Of a DNA stretch of 31,870 nt, positions 22,369 to 28,937 are shown piece after piece. Made by a program: the position numbers and the translations under genes. Position 1 is the stretch's first letter; each line of letters opens with the position of its first letter. Location of the stretch: NCBI GenBank assembly GCA_025936205.1, contig JAICTU010000029.1:1-31870 (forward strand), in the 5' to 3' direction. A model generated the notes under the pieces. It was not told the origin of the DNA. It saw only the letters and a list, made by a program, of their open reading frames with translations, and ran no database searches. The DNA is from Polyangiaceae bacterium. GTDB lineage: Bacteria; Myxococcota; Polyangia; Polyangiales; Polyangiaceae.

Positions 22369-23087
22369 AAGACAGCCCCTTCGTGTCCTGGGCGCCGACC
22401 GCGTTTGCAAGGCTGGCTGAGGAGAGCCCCGCCCCAGACAGCGAGCATCCTTCTCACACGGAATGGCGGCTGGAGCGTCCGTCGAACGAAGCCGCTCCCG
22501 TGCCGCCGACTGCCCCGGAGCCCGCGATGGCCGCCGAGCTCACGCCCGATGCGACGGACGCCCCGAGTGCCGAATGCGCCTATCAGCTGTGGCGCGATCG
22601 GGTCTGGCGCTTCACGAGCCGCCTCGGCGTGCCGGCGGAGGCGCTGGAAGACGCGACGCAGGACGTGTTCGCGGCGGTGTGCCGGCGCTGGGCCGACTTC
22701 AGCGGCCTGTCGACGCGGCGCACCTGGGTGCTGGGCTTCGTGCCCAAGATCGCCTCGCAATACCGGCGCCGCTACGCCCGGCGCCGCGAGCACGGGAACG
22801 ACGAGCTGGTGAGCGAGAGCCCGAGCGGGCGGCTCGAGCACGATCCGTTTGAATCCACGGCGCGGCGCGAGGCGCGCATCGTGGTGCAGGCCTTCCTGGA
22901 GAGCTTGCGAGATCCAGATCGCCAGCTGTTCGTGCTGGTGGATCTGGAAGGTGAGAGCGTGGTGGAAGCGGCAGCGGTCCTGGAGTTGAAGATTCGTCAT
23001 GCGTACAAGTCGCTGGAGCGCAGCCGGCGCGAGTTCGAAGCGCGCGTGGTCCGGCACCGGGCAGGCGACGAATGGAGGCTGAGATGA
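22365..23087 (+). CDS. ECF-type RNA polymerase sigma factor (cassette B)
   Basis: From GTG 22365 (AGAGG 8 nt upstream; overlaps the previous TGA) the product is 240 aa. An unusual 65-residue Pro/Ala/Glu-rich N-terminal extension precedes sigma region 2 (about 72-135: LWRDRVWRFTSRLGV, LEDATQDVFAAVCRRWADF, then WVLGFVPKIASQYRRRYARR). A short acidic linker leads to region 4 (about 165-225: ARIVVQAFLESLRDPDRQLFVLVDLEGESVVEAAAVL, HAYKSLERSRREFEARV). ECF sigmas are normally about 180-200 aa, so the extension accounts for the excess. They redirect RNA polymerase upon release from an anti-sigma factor; the next gene, overlapping by ATGA, is the obvious candidate. The target promoter is unknown; the operon itself and the xylanase gene are possible targets. 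Confidence 0.88.
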   Translation: MKDSPFVSWAPTAFARLAEESPAPDSEHPSHTEWRLERPSNEAAPVPPTAPEPAMAAELTPDATDAPSAECAYQLWRDRVWRFTSRLGVPAEALEDATQDVFAAVCRRWADFSGLSTRRTWVLGFVPKIASQYRRRYARRREHGNDELVSESPSGRLEHDPFESTARREARIVVQAFLESLRDPDRQLFVLVDLEGESVVEAAAVLELKIRHAYKSLERSRREFEARVVRHRAGDEWRLR

Positions 23088-23863
23088 AGCCGCTCAGTCC
23101 GCTCTCCAGCGCGGCGCGGGCGATGCTCGAGGTGGGCGGCCGCGTCGAGCCCCCGTCGGCCGAACAGAGCGCGCGCATGGCGCGCACGCTGGCCCCGCTG
23201 TTCGAAAGCGCCGGGGACGCGCAGTCCGGCTCGGCCCCGCAGGCGCCGCGTGGCCCTGCAAGCGCCAGCCGGCTGTTGCTCGGCGGCAGTGGCAAGCTGT
23301 TGCTGGCCGTGGGCGCCCTCGCGGCCAGCAATGGCGCGTCCTTCTGGTTCGGGCGGCTCAGCACGCACGTCGAGCCAGCTGCCCTCCAGGTCGCGCTGGC
23401 CGCGCCGGTGGTGGCCGCGCCGATGCTTCCCGCAGCGCTGCCCGCGGTCCCGCTGCCTAGAGAGCCGGCAGCCCCGCCGCCCGCGAGCACGGCGCCTGAA
23501 ACCGCGCGCACGCTGCCACCCGCGCGCTCACCGAGGCTCACGATCGCTCGGCGCGCTCCGCCCCCGCCGCGGGCCGACGGCTTGAGCGCCGACATCCAGC
23601 GCCTCTCGCGAGCCGATGCACGGCTGCGCGAGGGGAAAGCGTCCGAGGCGTTGCGTTTGCTGGCGCCCCCCGTGGTCCGCGAGCTCAGGGAGCAAGCGGC
23701 CGCGCTGCGCGCCGTGGCCGGCTGCCAGGAGGCTGCGTCTCGAGCCGCGCGCGGGGGCATCGCCGCCGCCGAGCGCGACGCGCGCGCCATGCTCGAGCGC
23801 TTTCCGGAATCGCCCTACGAGGCGCGCGTGCGCAGCGCCGGTGATCGGAGACCCGAGCAATAG
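23084..23863 (+). CDS. One-TM protein with TPR-like C-terminus; candidate anti-sigma/sensor (cassette B)
   Basis: ATG 23084 overlaps the sigma stop (ATGA) and has GGAGG 5 nt upstream, giving 259 aa; a weaker ATG lies at 23072. The cytosolic N-terminus (about 1-65) includes MLEVGGRVEPPSAEQSARMARTL, matching the same region of the 11377 paralogue. One TM helix spans about 69-90 (GKLLLAVGALAASNGASFWFG). A long Pro/Ala linker (95-165) would cross part of the periplasm. The C-terminal helices (LREGKASEALRLLAPP, LRAVAGCQEAASRAARGGIAAAERDARAML, ERFPESPYEARV) are TPR-like. Position and topology suit an anti-sigma factor whose periplasmic tail reads out the secreted protein, but there is no known anti-sigma signature, so the role is inferred. 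Confidence 0.78.
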   Translation: MKPLSPLSSAARAMLEVGGRVEPPSAEQSARMARTLAPLFESAGDAQSGSAPQAPRGPASASRLLLGGSGKLLLAVGALAASNGASFWFGRLSTHVEPAALQVALAAPVVAAPMLPAALPAVPLPREPAAPPPASTAPETARTLPPARSPRLTIARRAPPPPRADGLSADIQRLSRADARLREGKASEALRLLAPPVVRELREQAAALRAVAGCQEAASRAARGGIAAAERDARAMLERFPESPYEARVRSAGDRRPEQ

Positions 23864-23876
23864 GGGGGGCAGGGAA

Positions 23877-24476
23877 ATGCGGCCAGCAGGCAGAACCTAT
23901 TCGGCTGGCGAGCTCGCCGAGCTGGCCCAGTGCACGCGGGAACAGCTCGGGTACTACGAAGAGATCCTGCTGCTTCCGCCGCGCGAGCGCACGAGCTCGC
24001 GCGACTACGACGATCTCGACTTGCTGCGCCTGCAGCAGATCCGCATCGGACGCTCCTGGGGCCTCGCCCTGGAAGAAACGCGCCGCTGGCTGGCCCACTG
24101 CGCCGAACCGTTCCCTCCCGATCCGCCGCGAACGCCGGTCGCGCGCCCGCGCGGGCCGGCGCTGTACATCGAGCTGGAGGTCAAGGCCGAGACGGACAGC
24201 GATCGCCGCGAGTTTCAGCGCGAAGCGGACGGTCTCTACGACGCACTCTCTGTGCGCTGGCGCTCAGGCAGCCCACCCCACGACGCGCGCCTGGGTCGCT
24301 GGGTGGAGCGCCACCGCTGCCACATCGAGCGCTGGTTCTACCCCTGCGAAGCCCGGCGCCACGCGGCCTTCGCGCGCGCCATCCTGCACAATCCCTGCCT
24401 GTCCGCGAGCATCGCCCGCCACGGCAAGAACCTCGGCAGCTTCTTGCTCGGAGTGATCGAAGCTCACTCCCCCTGA
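23877..24476 (+). CDS. MerR-family regulator with TipAS-like ligand-binding domain
   Basis: ATG 23877 follows AGGGA, 13 bp after the previous stop, so it is probably the fifth gene of the operon. The 199-aa product has a MerR helix-turn-helix at 8-75: YSAGELAELAQCTREQLGYYEEI, where Y-Y-E replaces the usual R-Y-Y/Y-E-x-x-G-L pattern, then LQQIRIGRSWGLALEETRRWL. Residues 100-199 resemble the TipAS domain (SVRWRSGSPPHDARLGRWVERHRCHIERWFYPC, then LSASIARHGKNLGSFL). TipAS binds thiopeptide-type antibiotics in TipAL and related regulators, with other ligands unknown. It might set expression of the operon or sense an antimicrobial. A match to canonical MerR is clear in the DNA-binding part and moderate in the ligand part. 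Confidence 0.82.
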   Translation: MRPAGRTYSAGELAELAQCTREQLGYYEEILLLPPRERTSSRDYDDLDLLRLQQIRIGRSWGLALEETRRWLAHCAEPFPPDPPRTPVARPRGPALYIELEVKAETDSDRREFQREADGLYDALSVRWRSGSPPHDARLGRWVERHRCHIERWFYPCEARRHAAFARAILHNPCLSASIARHGKNLGSFLLGVIEAHSP

Positions 24477-24507
24477 GCAGTGCCCTCTCAGGGTTGGGGT
24501 TTGGGAA

Positions 24508-24546
24508 AGCGGGCTTTGCGCCGCACTGCGCGGCACAAAGCCCGCT
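24508..24546. terminator. Bidirectional hairpin terminator, repeated element copy 2
   Basis: AGCGGGCTTTG (24508-24518) pairs perfectly with CAAAGCCCGCT (24536-24546); after one mismatch, GCCG (24520-24523) pairs with CGGC (24531-24534) around a 7-nt loop. The arms are identical to the copy at 17305; loop and mismatch bases differ. It separates the convergent MerR-TipAS and xylanase genes. On the minus strand TTTCCC follows, a weak T-run. Confidence 0.8.
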
Positions 24547-24570
24547 CGACCTCAAACCATCGCTACACGC

Positions 24571-27150
24571 TCAAGGCAGCGGCTGGATCTCCACGTCGTC
24601 GAGGTAGATATCGACGCCGGCGGGAGCTCCCTCGATGTAGAAGTTGCCCGTCGTCAACGTGCAGTTCGGGGCCACCAGCGTGCCCGAGAGCTGCGTCCAG
24701 GTGCTGTCGTTGGCGGTCCCTCCGGCAATGAACGTGAAGTTCGTGTCGCCGCCGTCGCAGGCGTTCTGGAAGGTCAGGCTCACAGAGTTGCTGCCCGTGC
24801 CCACCTGCGCCCAGGCGCTGACCGAGTAGCTCGCGCCGGGCGTCAGGCGGCCCACCAGGCTCGTGGCCAGGCCCTGCCAGGTGTCCGTGCGCCCGCTGAT
24901 GCGCGCGCTGCGTGTACCGCCGTGGGCTCGGTCCGCGGTCGACATCGCCGTCACCGGACCGAAGCCGAACCAACCGTCCGTGCCTGTCTCGAACCCGGAG
25001 TTGTCGATCACGTTGGTGCTCGGCGGCGGCCCCGCGTCGATCTGCCAGAACGCCACGTCATCCAGCAACAGATTCACGCCGGCGGCGGGCCCCTCCGCGT
25101 ACAGCACGAAGCTCTGCACGGTGCAATTGGGGACGGTCACGCTGCCGGCCACGCGCACCCAGTCCGTGCTGGTGCCGGTGGCGGAGCCAACGGACAGGAA
25201 TTGCGTCGCCTGGCCCGCGCAGGTCACGGCCGCCGTGAGGCCCACGCGGTCGCTGGCCGCTCCTGCGATCTTGAGGAAGGCCTCGGCGCGGTAGGTGGCG
25301 CGCGGCGCGACGCGCGAGGTGAGATCGGTGCCTATGCCGTTCCAGGTGTCCGTGCGCGCCGTGGCGATGGCAGCGCTGCTGCCGCCATGGGCGTCGCTGG
25401 TCGTGCCGAGCGTATCAGGTCCAAAGTTGAACCAGCCGGCGGTGCCAGATTCAAAGTCCGAGTTGGTGATCAGATTCGGCAGCGGCTGCTCGCGCAACGC
25501 GAGATCGTCTGCCAGCAGATCGACCCCCGCGGCCGGGCCTTCGACGTACACCGCGACTTGCTGCAAGTCGCAATCGGGCAGCGCCAGGGTCCCCGCGAGC
25601 TGCGTCCAGTCCGCGTCGCTGGCCGTCGCGCTGGCGATGGGCACGAAGCTCGTCGCTTGGCCGGCGCAGGTGACCTGAGCCGTCAGCGAGGTGTTCGCGC
25701 TCGCTGCGCCCGAGAGCCGTGTCCAGACCGACACGTCATACGTCCGACCCGCGCGGCTGAGCGCAGTGACGTCGTGCCGCGGCCCCATCCAGGTGTCGGT
25801 GCGCCCGGTCGCGCGCGCACTGCGCAAACCGGAATGGGCGGCCTGGGTCTCGGTCGACAGCACGGCGCTGCCCTGCGGGCTCCAGCCGTCGAGCCCTGCC
25901 TCGAGGCTGCTGTTACCGACCAGGTTGGGCTCGAGCGAAGGATCATCCAGCGGCACGCCCAGGAGGCCGTCCACGTAACCGAAGTACGCCGGCTTCTTCT
26001 GATACAGGTCGTCGAACAGCAGCGGGTCGTCGGGGCCAAAGGTCGCGTCGATCCAGGAATGGGCATCGCTGAAGCCCCACGTGGTGAGGCCTTCGCAGGC
26101 TTCCACCTGCGAGCAGGCTGCGGCGATGCGCTGGTAGATCTGCTTCTGCACCGCGAGCTTGTAAGCGCGCGTCCCGCCCAGATTCCGCACCTGCACGTCG
26201 AGCTCGCTGACGTTGACGCTCAGACCGAGGTCGGCGAAGCGCTGGAAGTTCTCGACGAGCTCGTCCAGACTGGGCACGAACCGGGCATCGAAGTGGGCTT
26301 GAAACCCGATGCCGTCGATCGGCACGTGGCGCGCGAGCAAGCGCGTCATCAGGTCGTAGACGGCGTTGCTCTTGGCGTTGATGCCTTCGATGCCGTAGTC
26401 GTTGTAGTAGAGCCGGGCGTCGCGATCGGCGTCCTGCGCCTCGCGGAAAGCGCGATCAATGTACCGCTCGCCGAAGGCGTTCGAGAACGGGGTGGGGCGC
26501 AGCCCGCTGCCGTCGTCCGCCATCGCTTCGTTGACCACGTCCCAGGCAAAGAAGTCGCGCCGGAAATGGCGCACCGTGCGATCGATGTGGCGCTCGCTGT
26601 AGCGCTCGAGCTGACGCGGCGTTGTATTCGCATCGATGAAGGTCGGCAGCTGCTGGTGCCAGATCAGCGTGTGGCCCTTCACTACCTGCTCGTGTTCGTC
26701 AGCGAAGTCGGCGATGGCGTCCGCCGCGTCGAAGTCCCAGTGGTTGGGGTCGACCGGCTGCAACGAGCCCCACTTGGTCGCGTTCTCGGGCGTGAGCGCG
26801 TTGAATTGATCGCCGAGGATCTGCGCATAGGTGGGCTCATTGCTCAGTGGTCCGTTGTCCACCGCGCAGCCCGCGCGACGCCCCGAGCGCGCAGCGGCCG
26901 TCGCCGGCGTGAAGGTGAGGGGATCCGGCGTGGGCTGGGGCTCCGGCTCGCAGCGGCCCGGATGATGATGCTTGGGCGGGTGGTGCCCACGCGCGTCGCG
27001 TCCGCCGTCCCGGCGCGACAGTGCTTGCCCCGTACTGCCCAGCTCGACCACCTCGCCACCCGATGGCTCGGCGGGTGACTCCGTACATGCGGCCAACGCG
27101 GCCGTGAACGCGATGAGGGATACCGATGGGCTCAGACGATTCCGGATCAT
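24571..27150 (-). CDS. GH10 endo-beta-1,4-xylanase lipoprotein with three C-terminal CBM4/9/22-like modules
   Basis: From ATG 27150 (AGGAG about 5 nt upstream; the frame opens to 27189) the product is 859 aa. A lipoprotein signal ends in LAAC (Cys22). A His/Pro-rich linker (about 55-77) precedes the GH10 barrel (about 85-400): TPENATKWGSL, GHTLIWHQQLP, acid/base Glu208 in DVVNEA, IGFQAHFD, nucleophile Glu316 in VSELDVQ, and TTWGFSDAHSWI. Three homologous modules follow from about 408, 555 and 710, each beginning with N-SxLExG/NSDFESG/NSGFETG and a GW motif and ending with AGVD(L/I)xxDD, the pattern of the CBM4/9/22 superfamily. It should hydrolyse xylan while held on the cell surface. A TAACGCGTTA palindrome lies 76 bp upstream of the start. 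Confidence 0.93.
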   Translation of the reverse strand: MIRNRLSPSVSLIAFTAALAACTESPAEPSGGEVVELGSTGQALSRRDGGRDARGHHPPKHHHPGRCEPEPQPTPDPLTFTPATAAARSGRRAGCAVDNGPLSNEPTYAQILGDQFNALTPENATKWGSLQPVDPNHWDFDAADAIADFADEHEQVVKGHTLIWHQQLPTFIDANTTPRQLERYSERHIDRTVRHFRRDFFAWDVVNEAMADDGSGLRPTPFSNAFGERYIDRAFREAQDADRDARLYYNDYGIEGINAKSNAVYDLMTRLLARHVPIDGIGFQAHFDARFVPSLDELVENFQRFADLGLSVNVSELDVQVRNLGGTRAYKLAVQKQIYQRIAAACSQVEACEGLTTWGFSDAHSWIDATFGPDDPLLFDDLYQKKPAYFGYVDGLLGVPLDDPSLEPNLVGNSSLEAGLDGWSPQGSAVLSTETQAAHSGLRSARATGRTDTWMGPRHDVTALSRAGRTYDVSVWTRLSGAASANTSLTAQVTCAGQATSFVPIASATASDADWTQLAGTLALPDCDLQQVAVYVEGPAAGVDLLADDLALREQPLPNLITNSDFESGTAGWFNFGPDTLGTTSDAHGGSSAAIATARTDTWNGIGTDLTSRVAPRATYRAEAFLKIAGAASDRVGLTAAVTCAGQATQFLSVGSATGTSTDWVRVAGSVTVPNCTVQSFVLYAEGPAAGVNLLLDDVAFWQIDAGPPPSTNVIDNSGFETGTDGWFGFGPVTAMSTADRAHGGTRSARISGRTDTWQGLATSLVGRLTPGASYSVSAWAQVGTGSNSVSLTFQNACDGGDTNFTFIAGGTANDSTWTQLSGTLVAPNCTLTTGNFYIEGAPAGVDIYLDDVEIQPLP
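24574..25929 (-). repeat. Three tandem carbohydrate-binding modules within the xylanase gene
   Basis: Protein-level repeat of about 145-150 residues, present three times in the C-terminal half of the xylanase. Shared marks are N-S-x-x-E-x-G at the start, D-G-W or A-G-W about 6 residues on, R-T-D-T-W (present in all three), T-C-A-G-Q-A-T or N-A-C-D-G-G in the middle, W-(T/V)-(Q/R)-(L/V)-(A/S)-G-(T/S), and AGV(D/N) with DD at the end. The identical RTDTW core suggests internal duplication of one module rather than separate acquisitions. Confidence 0.85.
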
Positions 27151-27225
27151 TACTGCTCCTGGTGAAGGCCAGAGACGATGCCTGTGCATCAGACGACAGG
27201 GACTCTGACAGACGGACCATCAGTG

Positions 27226-27235
27226 TAACGCGTTA
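27226..27235. promoter_or_regulatory. Candidate operator palindrome upstream of xylanase gene
   Basis: TAACGCGTTA is a perfect 10-bp palindrome with a central CG, 76-85 bp upstream of the xylanase start. LacI-family regulators of sugar genes often bind palindromes with a central CG, so it is a reasonable candidate operator, but no LacI gene is in the window and a single 10-bp palindrome is weak evidence. Confidence 0.3.
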
Positions 27236-27395
27236 GCGAGGCTCGACCGCCCGAGCCTGCAATTTCGGTGGGACACCGACCACCTCCTAGGGACATGTCC
27301 CGCTATTTTGATCCATCTCGAAACGCCTGAAGTCACGTTCTACAACGCTCCCCCCGGTGGAATGCACGCGGCATGCCGCCAGTTCGCCTGCCGCC

Positions 27396-27993
27396 CTGCA
27401 GTTACCCGGTCTCGACGGCTTCGGCGTGGTGGAGGCCGTCGGCGCCGAGCGCATGCCCGCGCTGATCTTCGCCAGGGCGTACGACGAGTATGCGCTGCGC
27501 GCCTTCGACGCGCACGCGCTCGACTACGTGCTGAAACCGTTCGAGAGCGAACGCATGCAGCCTGCGCTCGCGCGAGCGAAACAGCAGATCCGCTATCAGG
27601 ATCTGCAGGACCTGAGTTCGCGTTTGCGCGCGGCGGTCGACGGCGTGCGCGGCTCGCCTGGCCTCACGGATCGTGGTCAAGAACGCGGGGCCACATCACC
27701 TTCTTGGACGTCGATGCGATCGACTGGATCGAGGCGGCCGACAACTACGTGCAGCTGCACGCGGGCGGCACGTCGCACCTCGTGCACGGCACCTTGGCCA
27801 AGCTCGAAGCGCGCCTCGCGGCGGCGCAGTTTCTGCGCGTGCATCTTCGACCATCGTCAATGTCTCGCGCATGCAGGCGCTGGAGCCGCTAGCGCACGGC
27901 GAGGACCGCATCGTGCTGCGCGATGGCACCAGCTTCACCAGCGGTCGCACCCATCGAGAGCGCCTGGATGGCCTGGTGACGAGCTCGTTCTGA
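27396..27993 (+). pseudogene. LytTR-family response regulator, frameshifted and N-terminally truncated
   Basis: Three frames must be joined to read one protein. From 27396 the second half of a receiver domain is clear (LQLPGLDGFGVVEAV, then YDEYALRAFDAHALDYVLKPFESERM). Near 27660 the reading moves to a second frame (RIVVKNAG at 27667), near 27690 to a third (HITFLDVDAIDWIEAADNYVQLH through LAKLEARLAAAQFLRVH), and at about 27845 back to the second (STIVNVSRMQALEPLAHGE to HRERLDGLVTSSF, stop before 27994). The last three parts are a full LytTR DNA-binding domain. The receiver lacks its first 50 or so residues, and the site expected to hold the phosphoacceptor Asp reads Ala (ALQLPG). Four lesions argue for genuine decay, though sequencing error in GC-rich runs could cause single shifts. 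Confidence 0.82.
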
Positions 27994-28015
27994 TCGCGCA
28001 GCTCGCGTTTTTTTT
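27980..28015 (+). terminator. Rho-independent terminator after the LytTR pseudogene
   Basis: CGAGCT (27980-27985) pairs with AGCTCG (28000-28005) around a 14-nt loop, followed by CG and eight T (28008-28015), the longest T-run in this part of the window. It overlaps the last codons of the pseudogene and probably ended its transcript when intact. Confidence 0.65.
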
Positions 28016-28152
28016 CGGCCGCTCCGGCGCGCAGCTGGCCCCCTCCAGGCTGTCCCGCGGCGCCCCGAGCGGAATGCTAAGCCCTGGAAAATGCAAGCAT
28101 TCGCACGCTGATCCGCAAGCCTGGAAGGGCGCCCGCGCGGCGGCGGAAGCCG

Positions 28153-28187
28153 TTGACACAGGCACTGCTCGCGTCAGAGTGTAAAAT
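28153..28187 (+). promoter_or_regulatory. Possible promoter for the universal stress protein gene
   Basis: TTGACA (28153-28158) is a perfect -35 consensus and TAAAAT (28182-28187) a good -10, but they are 23 bp apart rather than 16-18, so they may not work as a pair. The -10-like hexamer lies 40 bp upstream of the start codon at 28228. Confidence 0.25.
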
Positions 28188-28227
28188 CGTCCAGCTCGAC
28201 CAAGGGGCGGGAGGACGGCACCGGGTC

Positions 28228-28782
28228 ATGAAACGCGTTCGGCGCATCCTGCTTCCCTCTGATTTCTCGGACAGCGCGGCCACCGCGGGCGAGTTCGCGG
28301 CGGACCTTGCTCTGCGCTACGACGCGGGCATCGACGTCGTGCACGTGTTCAAGGGCGCGCCGGATCTGGAGCCGTTCGTCGACTGGCTCGAGATCGACGA
28401 AGCCAGCCAGAGCAAAGCTTCGGTGATGGGTGACTTCCTGCGCCATCATGCCAAGCCGCGGCTCGAAGCCGTGCTGCGCAAGCTGGTCGAATTCGGGGTC
28501 ACCCACGTGCGCGGCCGGCTGCTCGCGGGCAATCCCTGGCGCATCATCATCGATCTGGCCGCCAGCGGCGAATACCAGCTGATCGTCATGGCCAGTCACG
28601 GCGGTTCCGGCCTCGCCGACGCGCTGATCGGCAGCTGCGTGGACCGCGTGGTGCGCCGCAGCCCCGTGCCCGTACTGGTGGTGCCGATCGTGCGCGAGGC
28701 CGTCGGCCGGCACGCTTGGCCGGAAATGGACGACGCGGAGCTGTTCGGCTGGGTCGGCGACCCCGCTGCGCCTTCGGGTTAG
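28228..28782 (+). CDS. Universal stress protein (UspA family)
   Basis: A 184-aa cytosolic protein from ATG 28228; the frame opens earlier at 28153, but MKRVRRILLPSDFSDSA is the standard Usp N-terminus. The alternating alpha/beta fold shows in DVVHVF, QLIVMASHG and VPVLVVP. The ATP-binding signature G-x2-G-x9-G-S-type is represented by HGGSGLADALIGSCVDRVVRRSPVPVL. After the Usp core (ending near residue 160) is an acidic/aromatic tail of about 20 residues. Usp proteins bind ATP or partner proteins and support survival under stress, but no specific partner is indicated. The MFS gene follows on the same strand. Confidence 0.87.
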   Translation: MKRVRRILLPSDFSDSAATAGEFAADLALRYDAGIDVVHVFKGAPDLEPFVDWLEIDEASQSKASVMGDFLRHHAKPRLEAVLRKLVEFGVTHVRGRLLAGNPWRIIIDLAASGEYQLIVMASHGGSGLADALIGSCVDRVVRRSPVPVLVVPIVREAVGRHAWPEMDDAELFGWVGDPAAPSG

Positions 28783-28937
28783 GGTCTCGTTCATCTGGGC
28801 CGAAGGCAGCCCGCCGGCGGGTGGCCCCCGCGAAACTGAGGGGTGAGTCGCCGGCGGCGGACGCGGGGGTCCGCTCACTCAAGATCGGTGCGCCGGGCGC
28901 CGTCCAGAGTGTGCCTGCCGCTGTTCGTCGAGGCGCC

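Noticed and set aside
24922..27078. 718-codon open frame antisense to the xylanase
   Set aside because: Same GC-bias effect. The translated sequence has no domain and the opposite frame carries a full GH10 enzyme with signal peptide and Shine-Dalgarno.
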